DNA of 43,283 nt from Nitrospiraceae bacterium. GTDB lineage: Bacteria > Nitrospirota > Thermodesulfovibrionia > UBA6902. The notes beneath the pieces were generated by a model. It saw only the letters and a list, made by a program, of their open reading frames with translations, was not told where the DNA came from and did not search any database. This document shows, in pieces, positions 1 through 6,547 of the stretch. Positions within the stretch are counted from its first letter, which is position 1, and the number at the start of each line of letters is the position of its first letter. Both the position numbers and the translations under genes were made by a program. The stretch covers positions 1-43,283 of the forward strand of contig QZKO01000076.1 in NCBI GenBank assembly GCA_003599505.1, in the 5' to 3' direction.

Positions 1-200
1 GATTTGCCGCCTATATGCCTGTACATCTCTCTTGTTTTTTTTGAGCGGAGCGTTGAGATCAGCCATGCCAGCGGTTTCTGGAGAAAAGGCGGACCGAGCC
101 TGATGATTCCCCTGTCTGAGAACAGGTTGAAAAGGAACGGCTTAACCGCCTGAAGGGAATCGGGGCCGCCGAGGTTAAGCAAAAAAACGCCAGTGCGCAT
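1..200 (-). CDS. hemH: Ferrochelatase, N-terminal part (cut by window edge)
   Basis: Reading leftward from the ATG at 200-198 gives 66 codons that run off the window. The N-terminus contains [20 protein letters not shown], the typical ferrochelatase opening (LNLGGPD, then xVxPFLxNLFSD), followed by RHIGGK. Ferrochelatase inserts iron into the porphyrin ring in the last step of heme synthesis. A stop codon lies four codons upstream in frame, so this ATG is the first possible start. There is no strong ribosome binding site. The gene is divergent from the (p)ppGpp synthetase gene, with 89 nt between them. Only about a fifth of the protein is visible; the family assignment rests on the N-terminal signature. 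Confidence 0.85.
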   Translation of the reverse strand, partial: MRTGVFLLNLGGPDSLQAVKPFLFNLFSDRGIIRLGPPFLQKPLAWLISTLRSKKTREMYRHIGGK

Positions 201-277
201 GGTAAGACTTTAACATAAAATGAATATGTTTTTATTGAGGTCCGGATTTCGCGCTGCAGAGATTTACGTTTTAATTA

Positions 278-283
278 TATAAT
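278..283 (+). promoter_or_regulatory. Candidate -10 box for a leaderless rel transcript
   Basis: A perfect TATAAT lies 6 nt before the ATG at 290, so transcription would start at or next to the start codon. No Shine-Dalgarno is present. The -35 region is poor (TGCAGA at 255-260 with a 17 nt spacer), so confidence is low for this gene alone. The same arrangement recurs at several other genes in the window. Confidence 0.35.
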
Positions 284-289
284 AGAAAC

Positions 290-2446
290 ATGGCGGTGCT
301 CAGAGACATTAATACGGTTGACGCGCTTGTTGACAGGGTCTTCTCTTACAACCCCGAGTCGGACGCTAATCTTTTACGCAGGGCTTACGCCTTTTCCAAT
401 GAAGCGCATTATAAACAGAAGAGAAAAGGCGGGGAGCCGTTTATTGAGCATCCCCTCGCGGTCGCGGCCATCCTGTGCGACATGCGAATGGATACAAACA
501 CCCTTGCGGCGGGACTACTGCATGACACCATTGAAGATACCGATACGACGGTTGAAGACATTAAAGAGCTGTTCGGCGATGATATCGCCTTCCTTGTTGA
601 GAGTTTGACAAAACTGAGCAGGATGGAATTCAGGACAAGCGAAGACGCGCAGGCTGAAAATTTCAGGAAGATGCTCCTCGCGATGGCCGAAGACATGAGG
701 GTGATACTGATAAAGTTCGCCGACAGGCTTCACAATATGCGCACGCTGGAATACCTCTCCCCTGAGAAGCAGGAAAAAATTGCGCGTGAGACCCTGGAAA
801 TATACGCCCCACTTGCGAACCGTCTTGGTATGGGCTGGTTGAAGTCGGAGCTGGAAGACCTGAGCTTCAAATTCCTTATGCCCGAGATGTACGGGCAGCT
901 TGTGCAGAAAGTCGTCAAAAAGAAAGAAGAACAGGAAGGGTATCTCAATGAAGTAATAAAAATTATAGAGGCCCACCTGAAGGCCGCTTCTATCCCCGGG
1001 AAGGTTTTCGGGAGAGTAAAACATTATCACGGCATCTTCCAGAAGATGCAGAAACAGAGAATACCGTTTGAACAGGTATATGACGTAATAGCTATCAGGA
1101 TAATCACGGACACCCCTTCTGACTGCTACGGGATCCTCGGCCTGATCCATTCGCTCTGGACGCCTGTGCCGGGCAGGTTCAAGGACTTTATCGGCGCGCC
1201 CAAATCAAACCTCTATCAGTCCCTGCATACCACGGTAATCGGTCCCCGGGGAGAAAAGGTTGAATTCCAGATACGCACCGAAGAAATGAACCGGATCGCC
1301 GAAGAAGGCATCGCGGCCCACTGGAAATACAAGGAGGTGGAGCATGCCGAGAAACTGGATGAAAAGTATTTTGCCTGGCTCAGGGAGCTTGTAAAAGCGC
1401 AGAATGAGACGCGTGACGCTAAAGAATTCCTCGAAGAAGTGAAGGGCAACATATCTCCCGGAGTTGTTTATGTGTTTACCCCTGAAGGTGATATAGTCGA
1501 ACTCCCCCTGGACGCCACTCCGGTTGATTTCGCCTACAGTATCCATACTGAAGTAGGGCATCAATGCATAGGCGCCAAGATCAACAGCCGGATCGTGCCG
1601 TTGAGATACAAGCTTCAGAACGGCGACACAGTGGAGATCATAACTTCCCAGGGGCACGGGCCGAGCAGGGACTGGCTGAAGTTTGTAAAAACACAGAGGG
1701 CGAAAGCGCGGATAAAACAATGGCTCAAGGTGGAAGAAAGAAAGAAGGGCCTGATTCTCGGGGGGGAGCTTCTGGAAAAAGCGCTCAGGAGGTATGAGCT
1801 GAGCCCCGCGCTTGCAAGGTCAAAAGAAATTCTCGATGCGGCAAAGGCTTACAAAATCCAGACGCATGAGGACCTCCTTGTAGCCATCGGATACGGCAGG
1901 ATTTCAGTGCATAAGATTGTAAGAAAACTTATGCCCGAACCTGAAAAGGCTGAGGCGGAAAAGATCACCCTGAAGAAGGAAGTCCAAAAAACCGAGGAAG
2001 GCAAAGGAATAAAAATCAAGGGCGTCGATAATATTATGTTTCACCGCTCCAAATGCTGTTATCCTCTTCCCGGGGAGAATGTTACCGGTTTTGTCACCAG
2101 GGGCAGGGGCATCTCCATCCATACAACCGATTGTCCGACCCTTGAAACCCAGACTTTTGACGCCGACCGCCTTGTTGAAGTGGAATGGTCTGCCGGGGAC
2201 GAAGGCGCTTACGCTGTCAAGGTACAGGCGTTGACCGTGGATAAAAAGGGGCTGCTTGCCGAGTTGAGCGCCGTCCTGTCGACAAACAATGTCAATATCA
2301 ACCATCTTGACGCTTCCACGACCCATGAGATGCAGGCCCTCTTCAATTTTATCCTCGAAATCAGGGACAAACGCCATCTTGACGAGGTCATCAAGAAACT
2401 CTCCCAGATTAACGGCGTTATCGAAGTGAAGAGGGTCAAGACTTAA
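290..2446 (+). CDS. relA: Bifunctional (p)ppGpp synthetase/hydrolase (Rel/SpoT)
   Basis: 718 residues with the full long-RSH architecture. The N-terminal HD hydrolase domain has H54, H78-D79 and D145 in ADRLHNMRTL. The synthetase domain (about 240-350) contains VPGRFKDFIGAPK; the RFKD version of this motif, rather than EFDD, marks bifunctional enzymes. The TGS domain starts near 393 (VYVFTPEGDIVELP). A cysteine-containing segment (RSKCCYPLPG) and a C-terminal ACT domain (VDKKGLLAELSAVLS) follow. It makes and degrades the stringent-response alarmone in the cytoplasm. An in-frame stop lies just upstream of the ATG at 290, which lacks a ribosome binding site. The ogt gene follows 15 nt after the stop and may be cotranscribed. 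Confidence 0.96.
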   Translation: MAVLRDINTVDALVDRVFSYNPESDANLLRRAYAFSNEAHYKQKRKGGEPFIEHPLAVAAILCDMRMDTNTLAAGLLHDTIEDTDTTVEDIKELFGDDIAFLVESLTKLSRMEFRTSEDAQAENFRKMLLAMAEDMRVILIKFADRLHNMRTLEYLSPEKQEKIARETLEIYAPLANRLGMGWLKSELEDLSFKFLMPEMYGQLVQKVVKKKEEQEGYLNEVIKIIEAHLKAASIPGKVFGRVKHYHGIFQKMQKQRIPFEQVYDVIAIRIITDTPSDCYGILGLIHSLWTPVPGRFKDFIGAPKSNLYQSLHTTVIGPRGEKVEFQIRTEEMNRIAEEGIAAHWKYKEVEHAEKLDEKYFAWLRELVKAQNETRDAKEFLEEVKGNISPGVVYVFTPEGDIVELPLDATPVDFAYSIHTEVGHQCIGAKINSRIVPLRYKLQNGDTVEIITSQGHGPSRDWLKFVKTQRAKARIKQWLKVEERKKGLILGGELLEKALRRYELSPALARSKEILDAAKAYKIQTHEDLLVAIGYGRISVHKIVRKLMPEPEKAEAEKITLKKEVQKTEEGKGIKIKGVDNIMFHRSKCCYPLPGENVTGFVTRGRGISIHTTDCPTLETQTFDADRLVEVEWSAGDEGAYAVKVQALTVDKKGLLAELSAVLSTNNVNINHLDASTTHEMQALFNFILEIRDKRHLDEVIKKLSQINGVIEVKRVKT

Positions 2447-2461
2447 AGAAAACCACAGATT

Positions 2462-2950
2462 ATGAATCAACCTGCCATTGTTTACGACACCTTCGATTCC
2501 CCTGTCGGGCGGCTCTATCTCATTTTTTCCGCTAACGTCCTGACCGGCATTTCTTTCGACAAACCTTCCGACGTCCCGTTTAAAAAGCGGACCGCACCGG
2601 AGCGTTTCGTAAAAGAGCTTTCAGCGTATTTTAAAGGTGAGAACAAAGTCTTCAGTCAGGAAATAAAATTCCTCAAGGGGACGGATTTTGAACAGAAAGT
2701 CTGGTCCGCGCTTCAAGAGATACCCTTCGGCGAGACAAGGTCTTATAAATGGGTGGCTGAGAGGATCGGGAAACCCGCTGCGGTCAGGGCGGTCGGACAG
2801 GCGCTTTCAAAAAATCCGGTGCCTATAGTCGTACCCTGTCACAGGGTCATTGAATCAGACGGCTCCATCGGCGGGTATTCCTCGGGAGTGAATGTAAAAA
2901 AGCGGCTGCTGGAGATGGAGTATTATTCGAAGCCGGACAATCAACAATGA
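2462..2950 (+). CDS. ogt: Methylated-DNA-protein-cysteine methyltransferase (Ogt/AdaB type)
   Basis: 162 residues. The C-terminal DNA-binding/acceptor domain carries the active-site motif VPCHRV, with the acceptor cysteine in PCHR, after the helix-turn-helix segment VRAVGQALSKNPVPI, and ends with GGYSSGVNVKKRLLEME. The enzyme moves a methyl group from O6-methylguanine or O4-methylthymine onto its own cysteine, a suicide DNA repair reaction. The last codons (about DNQQ) and the stop lie in the left arm of an AT-rich dispersed repeat, so the C-terminus has been shaped by it. The gene sits 15 nt after relA and converges on the radical SAM gene. Confidence 0.95.
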   Translation: MNQPAIVYDTFDSPVGRLYLIFSANVLTGISFDKPSDVPFKKRTAPERFVKELSAYFKGENKVFSQEIKFLKGTDFEQKVWSALQEIPFGETRSYKWVAERIGKPAAVRAVGQALSKNPVPIVVPCHRVIESDGSIGGYSSGVNVKKRLLEMEYYSKPDNQQ

Positions 2951-3018
2951 TGAATGAATAATGAGTAATTTAAAAAATTCCTTAATTACTCATTGATAAT
3001 TAGTAATTGTTAATTGTC
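2936..3018. repeat. AT-rich palindromic dispersed repeat, copy A
   Basis: An imperfect inverted repeat with arms built from iterated AATTAACAATGAGTAAT-like words. It begins GACAATCAACAAT and ends ATTGTTAATTGTC. Related copies occur at 13149-13224 and 36780-36850. It fills the space between the convergent ogt and radical SAM genes and supplies the end of ogt. Confidence 0.75.
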
Positions 3019-3023
3019 ATTTT

Positions 3024-4838
3024 CTACTGCGCGACCATCACAAGCACCTGATTGCATTGAAATTCATTTCCCCCGATGCTTTCGAGGGCATGTTCGTATG
3101 CCTTGCGGACTTTTTTGGAGTTCTTGTTCAGCAGCAGGCCGATATTCACGCATGTCCTGTAAAGGGAAATCGATTCAAGGTTGATCACTTTCACAGAGTC
3201 TTTATATCTATCGCGAAAATCCGACAATTGCTGCATGCCGCTCTGGTGCCTGCTTTTTAAGCTCTCAACAAGCGGGGTGATCGCAAGAGTATTTTTATGA
3301 TATCTGAAATCCTCGTTATTGACGATAAGCTTTTTATCGAGTTTTTTAAGGAACGCGGAAAAGAACCGGGTTTCAGTATTTTCGAGCGCGGTAGTATTTA
3401 AAATGATGCCTTCTATTTTCTTCTTCTGGGCAAAATACTGTCTCACCCTGCCGGTTTGAGCGTCGAACTTTGCGGATATAATGCCTTTTAAATTTTTCAG
3501 ATAACCTTTACTGTCGGCCAGAGACTTGCTTACCGATTTTTTTCCGTAAATTCCCACAAATGAGTAAAAAAGGTCCAGCTCCAGAAGGTTGCGGATTATA
3601 GAATACCAGGAATAGAAATTCGCCATTGCTTTTAATGTTTCAACATGAAGTTCAAAAGGTGTCATCAGGATCGGCTCAAATACGGCGTGATGGGCGTCGT
3701 ATCTGCTCCAGTCAGTGTGCAGGAGGCGTCCCTGGGCCTTGATTTCTTCAAAGACAGGGGTCCCCGGCAGAGGGGTGAGCATCATGAACTGTATCGAGTC
3801 TATGTCGAGCTTTTTGGCAAATTTCTGGGTGTTTCTGATCGTCTGGATATCGTCCGTGTCGGAGCCTAACACAAACATGCCGTGAATGTTGATGGAGTGT
3901 TTCTTCATTAACCTGATAGAATTCTCGATATCTTCGATACCCTGCCCCTTATTATAAAGCGCCAGGGTCTTTGGGTTGATTGATTCAAATCCGATATAGA
4001 CCGAGAAACATCCAGCCTTTGCCATCAATTCGACCAGCTCCAAGTCCTTAGCTATATCTGTCCTCACCTGCGCGCTCCATTGAATTTTTATGTTATTAGC
4101 AATCATGGCGCGCAGCAATTCCTTGGTCTTTTTCTTGTTGGCGGCAAAATTGTCGTCAATAAAAAATACATGACGAGGCTTGTATGAAGCCGCTGCCCGG
4201 ATTTCTTCTAATATCCTGTCGATTTTTTTGTGCCTGTATTGCCTTCCGAACATCTGGATGACGGAGCAGAACCTGCACGCAAACGGGCATCCCCTTGATG
4301 TTGCGACAGGCACGACCTTATTGTCCCATTTGTAGACCAGGCTGAAGTCGGGGACAGGCGCGTCATTTAAATTCTGGATCAGGTCCCTGCCGGGGTTGTG
4401 AACGATTTGACCGTTTCTCCTGAAAGACAAGCCTTTTATCGCATCAAGCGGTTTGCCGGATATCAGATGTTCAAGCAGTTCGACAATGGTTTCTTCTCCT
4501 TCTCCCCTGACGACATAATCGGCATATTGCAGGCTTTCATCAGGTAAAAAAGTTGAATGCGGTCCTCCGATAGCGACAGGGATCCCGAGCTTTTTGAACA
4601 TCCCGGCAATCTGGAACGCGCGCGGCGCAGTGGAAGTGATAGAGGAAACACAGATGAGATCTGCGTCTTCGAGCATTGTCCAGTCCGGAGTCGAAATGTC
4701 CTCAATGTATACTTTTGCGTTATAACCCCTGTTTTTTAAAATCGTTGCCAGAAGAATCGAACCCAGCCGCGGCATCGGGAATTTACTGAAGATGTTTGCG
4801 CCCGGAGATTTTGCTTCTATGAAGTAAATGTTTTTCAT
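3024..4838 (-). CDS. B12-binding-domain radical SAM protein
   Basis: About 604 residues from the ATG at 4838. The N-terminal part resembles a cobalamin-binding Rossmann domain (SILLATILKNRGYNAKVYIE, then VRGEGEETIVELL). The radical SAM core has CPFACRFC, the CxxxCxxC ligands of the [4Fe-4S] cluster, followed by FIDDNF and MLTPLPGTPVFEE, common in the BchE/P-methylase-like group. Substrate unknown. The C-terminal 180 residues are lysine-rich and not recognised. The open frame extends to an ATG at 4913, which adds 25 basic residues and has AATAAT 5 nt upstream; 4838 is preferred because the beta1 strand (KNIYFIEA) starts there. Neither start has a good ribosome binding site. Confidence 0.85.
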   Translation of the reverse strand: MKNIYFIEAKSPGANIFSKFPMPRLGSILLATILKNRGYNAKVYIEDISTPDWTMLEDADLICVSSITSTAPRAFQIAGMFKKLGIPVAIGGPHSTFLPDESLQYADYVVRGEGEETIVELLEHLISGKPLDAIKGLSFRRNGQIVHNPGRDLIQNLNDAPVPDFSLVYKWDNKVVPVATSRGCPFACRFCSVIQMFGRQYRHKKIDRILEEIRAAASYKPRHVFFIDDNFAANKKKTKELLRAMIANNIKIQWSAQVRTDIAKDLELVELMAKAGCFSVYIGFESINPKTLALYNKGQGIEDIENSIRLMKKHSINIHGMFVLGSDTDDIQTIRNTQKFAKKLDIDSIQFMMLTPLPGTPVFEEIKAQGRLLHTDWSRYDAHHAVFEPILMTPFELHVETLKAMANFYSWYSIIRNLLELDLFYSFVGIYGKKSVSKSLADSKGYLKNLKGIISAKFDAQTGRVRQYFAQKKKIEGIILNTTALENTETRFFSAFLKKLDKKLIVNNEDFRYHKNTLAITPLVESLKSRHQSGMQQLSDFRDRYKDSVKVINLESISLYRTCVNIGLLLNKNSKKVRKAYEHALESIGGNEFQCNQVLVMVAQ

Positions 4839-4958
4839 TTTATTTTTCTTGACCTTTTCTTCTTTCAAATTAGTTAAATTCCTGTTTCTGAAACAGCCCT
4901 TGTAGAATATCATAGGGAATTATTTTTCACAATGCAACTGAAATGTTAAAAATAAATC

Positions 4959-4987
4959 TTGACTTTCATTTATTGTTACAGTATTGT
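4959..4987 (+). promoter_or_regulatory. Sigma70-type promoter upstream of the candidate structured RNA/sodC
   Basis: TTGACT (4959-4964), a 17 nt spacer and TATTGT (4982-4987). The predicted start is near 4994, some 360 nt before sodC, so the transcript would have a long leader or be a separate RNA. Confidence 0.5.
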
Positions 4988-4993
4988 AATCTG

Positions 4994-5276
4994 CAATATC
5001 GGGGAATAACGGATAAGAGGGTCTTATTCTCAATGAGGCTTAAGGGGACAAGGGGTTGAAGAAATCTTCGTTTAATATCTGAACGGATAAGCTGAAAGAA
5101 ATTTATTGATGTCTTGTCGCCGCAAGGCGGGAAGCATTTTTAAAGGTATGCGGTCCTATTCGGAAATGGTCCGTTGCGGGAACTTCGCCGTGAGGGGACA
5201 TGGCTGGAGTTACAAGGGTTCCACCCCGTTGGGAATGTGCTCCGACGGGGTGGGTCCCCGGGTTTCTTTTTATTTT
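4994..5276 (+). ncRNA. Candidate structured RNA (independent RNA or sodC leader)
   Basis: About 280 nt without a convincing gene, lying between a promoter-like site and an intrinsic terminator on the + strand. Hairpins visible by eye include ATAAGA-GGG-TCTTAT, CGCC-GCAA-GGCG with a GNRA tetraloop, GCAT...ATGC, and an outer pairing of ATGTC (near 5108) with GACAT (near 5196) that would close a multibranch domain. It matches no RNA family I can recognise; I compared it mentally with 6S, tmRNA, RNase P, SRP and common riboswitches. Small frames at 5103-5291 on both strands have no ribosome binding site. Confidence 0.35.
5216..5276 (+). terminator. Intrinsic terminator upstream of sodC
   Basis: A perfect 9 bp stem pairs CCACCCCGT (5221-5229) with ACGGGGTGG (5245-5253) and is extended by GGG/CCC. 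It is followed by a T-rich run, TTTCTTTTTATTTT, at 5263-5276. It ends the candidate RNA or attenuates sodC. Confidence 0.65.
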
Positions 5277-5355
5277 GCCTGCCACTGTTGAAAATCAAAA
5301 TATATCCGATATACTTGAGTTAAGACAACCAATCGCAAACAGTGGAGGTTTGGCT

Positions 5356-5886
5356 ATGAAGAAACCTGTTTTAATTGTTTTAATCGCTTCTGCTTTACTT
5401 TTAGTTTCTGCTTATTCCTTTGCCGGTGAAGTCATTGTTAAGATGTTTCTGCTGGCCGGGGAGGGAACGGGAAAAGAGACCGGGACTGTAACCGCGACAG
5501 ACACACAGTACGGCCTTCTTCTTGTTCCCATGCTTAGTGGACTTATTCCGGGACTGCATGGCTTCCATGTGCATCAGAATCCTGACTGCGGCCCTGCGAT
5601 AAAAGAAGGGAAACCGGTTGCAGGTCTTGCTGCCGGAGGGCATTATGACCCCGCCGGCAGCGGAAAACACGAAGGCCCATACGGCAACGGACATACCGGC
5701 GACCTCCCGGCGCTGCATGTGGATTCCTACGGAAAAGCGGCTCTTCCGGTGCTTGCCCCGCGACTGAAGGTCCTGGATTTAACAGGCAGGTCATTGATGG
5801 TCCACAGCGGAGGAGACAACTACTCCGACATGCCTGAGAAATTGGGAGGCGGAGGTGCAAGAGCGGCCTGCGGGGTGATCAAGTAG
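5356..5886 (+). CDS. sodC: Superoxide dismutase [Cu-Zn], exported
   Basis: 176 residues. A signal peptide covers roughly residues 1-23 ([22 protein letters not shown]), so the enzyme acts in the periplasm. Copper-ligand motif [10 protein letters not shown], zinc-loop segment [20 protein letters not shown], a further ligand in [12 protein letters not shown] and the C-terminal [10 protein letters not shown] are all present, including the two cysteines of the family disulfide. It converts superoxide to oxygen and hydrogen peroxide. The start at 5356 is fixed by GGAGG at 5344-5348 and by the signal peptide; the longer open frame from 5200 runs through the RNA-like region and is not used. The gene follows a terminator, so it either has its own promoter near 5290-5340 or depends on readthrough. 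Confidence 0.95.
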   Translation: MKKPVLIVLIASALLLVSAYSFAGEVIVKMFLLAGEGTGKETGTVTATDTQYGLLLVPMLSGLIPGLHGFHVHQNPDCGPAIKEGKPVAGLAAGGHYDPAGSGKHEGPYGNGHTGDLPALHVDSYGKAALPVLAPRLKVLDLTGRSLMVHSGGDNYSDMPEKLGGGGARAACGVIK

Positions 5887-5888
5887 TG

Positions 5889-5932
5889 CAAAAGCGGTAA
5901 GCGCGGAAGCGTGAAAGAGCGTAAGTGCGGAA
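5889..5932. repeat. Iterated G+A-rich repeat
   Basis: Imperfect repetition of an 8-10 nt unit such as AAGCGnGGAAGCGTGAAAG just after sodC. It is built like the arms of the other iterated repeats in the window, but no complementary second arm is visible. Confidence 0.4.
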
Positions 5933-5955
5933 GTCATACAAAGGCATCTCAGGTC

Positions 5956-5984
5956 TTGAATAATTTATTTGTTTCGGATAATGT
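5956..5984 (+). promoter_or_regulatory. Possible promoter of the manganese riboswitch transcript
   Basis: TTGAAT (5956-5961) and TAATGT (5979-5984) are separated by 17 nt, with an overlapping GATAAT at 5977-5982. Initiation near 5990 would place the riboswitch at the very 5' end of the mRNA. Confidence 0.35.
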
Positions 5985-5998
5985 AGGTAACGGAAAAT

Positions 5999-6104
5999 AA
6001 AGGGGAGTAGCTGAATCAGCGGCTATCGTCAGCACGTCCCGCGCGGGCAAGTGCGCGGGGCCGGTACCGCTGGTTAGGTAAAACTAACAAGCGAGACCTT
6101 TACC
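5999..6104 (+). promoter_or_regulatory. yybP-ykoY manganese riboswitch
   Basis: The aptamer opens with AAAGGGGAGTAGC and has TATCGTCAGCA, CCGGTACCGC and the closing AACAAGCGAGACCTTTACC (6088-6104), all hallmarks of the yybP-ykoY family. P1 forms between AAAGG at 5999-6003 and CCTTT at 6097-6101. The family senses Mn2+ and controls manganese exporters. It precedes a zinc-ribbon gene and a P2-type ATPase, a classic target of this riboswitch. Confidence 0.92.
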
Positions 6105-6144
6105 ATGGTTGCATTCAATATGTATTCGTGGTAAAGGTTTTTTT
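6096..6144 (+). terminator. Riboswitch expression platform: conditional intrinsic terminator
   Basis: ACCTTTACC (6096-6104) pairs perfectly with GGTAAAGGT (6130-6138), followed by seven T (6138-6144). The left arm is also the 3' strand of riboswitch P1, so the two folds exclude each other. Metal-stabilised P1 should disrupt the terminator, making this a transcriptional ON switch at high Mn2+. Confidence 0.88.
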
Positions 6145-6175
6145 ATTAATGTCAATCAAAAAAGGAGGAAAAATT

Positions 6176-6481
6176 ATGCCGAGAAAACCGGGAGAGATGG
6201 AGGCAGAGTATTTTGCGAGAGAGGAGTTTAAGAAGAAAAAGAAACTGGAAGAGGAAAAACACAGACAGCTCAGGGAAGAGGAAAAGAGAAAACTCAGGGA
6301 AACCCATTTTATGAAATGTCCCAAGTGCGGAATGGAGCTGATAGAGATCGATTATAAAAACATAAAAATAGATAAATGCTCCGAATGTGAAGGCATATGG
6401 CTTGATGCCGGTGAGCTTGAAACAGTATCAAAACTTGAGAAGGGCGGCCTTGACAAATTATTCGGTGTTTTCAGGAAGTAG
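6176..6481 (+). CDS. Small zinc-ribbon (TFIIB-type) protein with basic coiled-coil N-terminus
   Basis: 101 residues from the ATG at 6176, chosen because AGGAGG lies at 6163-6168. The first 45 residues are an alternating Lys/Glu-rich helix, probably a coiled coil (FKKKKKLEEEKHRQLREEEK). The rest is a zf-TFIIB domain with CPKC and CSEC pairs and the family signature GIWLDAGELE. It is cytoplasmic and of unknown function. It is the first gene behind the manganese riboswitch and lies 66 nt before the ATPase, so it should be induced with it. A role in metal handling is inference from position. Confidence 0.85.
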   Translation: MPRKPGEMEAEYFAREEFKKKKKLEEEKHRQLREEEKRKLRETHFMKCPKCGMELIEIDYKNIKIDKCSECEGIWLDAGELETVSKLEKGGLDKLFGVFRK

Positions 6482-6547
6482 TTTGCTATTGAATTAATAT
6501 TCATTAACCACAGAGGCACAGAGGAAATAAAAGTCAGCAGAGGGAAA

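Noticed and set aside
515-1150. 211-codon open frame opposite relA
   Set aside because: Antisense to conserved Rel domains; composition reflects the complementary codons.
2936-3018. CRISPR-like repeats
   Set aside because: Copies are single, far apart and palindromic; there are no regular spacers and no cas genes.
5103-5291. Short open frames on both strands in the region before sodC
   Set aside because: No ribosome binding site on either strand; they overlap hairpins and a terminator.
5200-5355. N-terminal extension of sodC to an ATG at 5200
   Set aside because: It would translate through the terminator and bury the signal peptide; GGAGG precedes the ATG at 5356.
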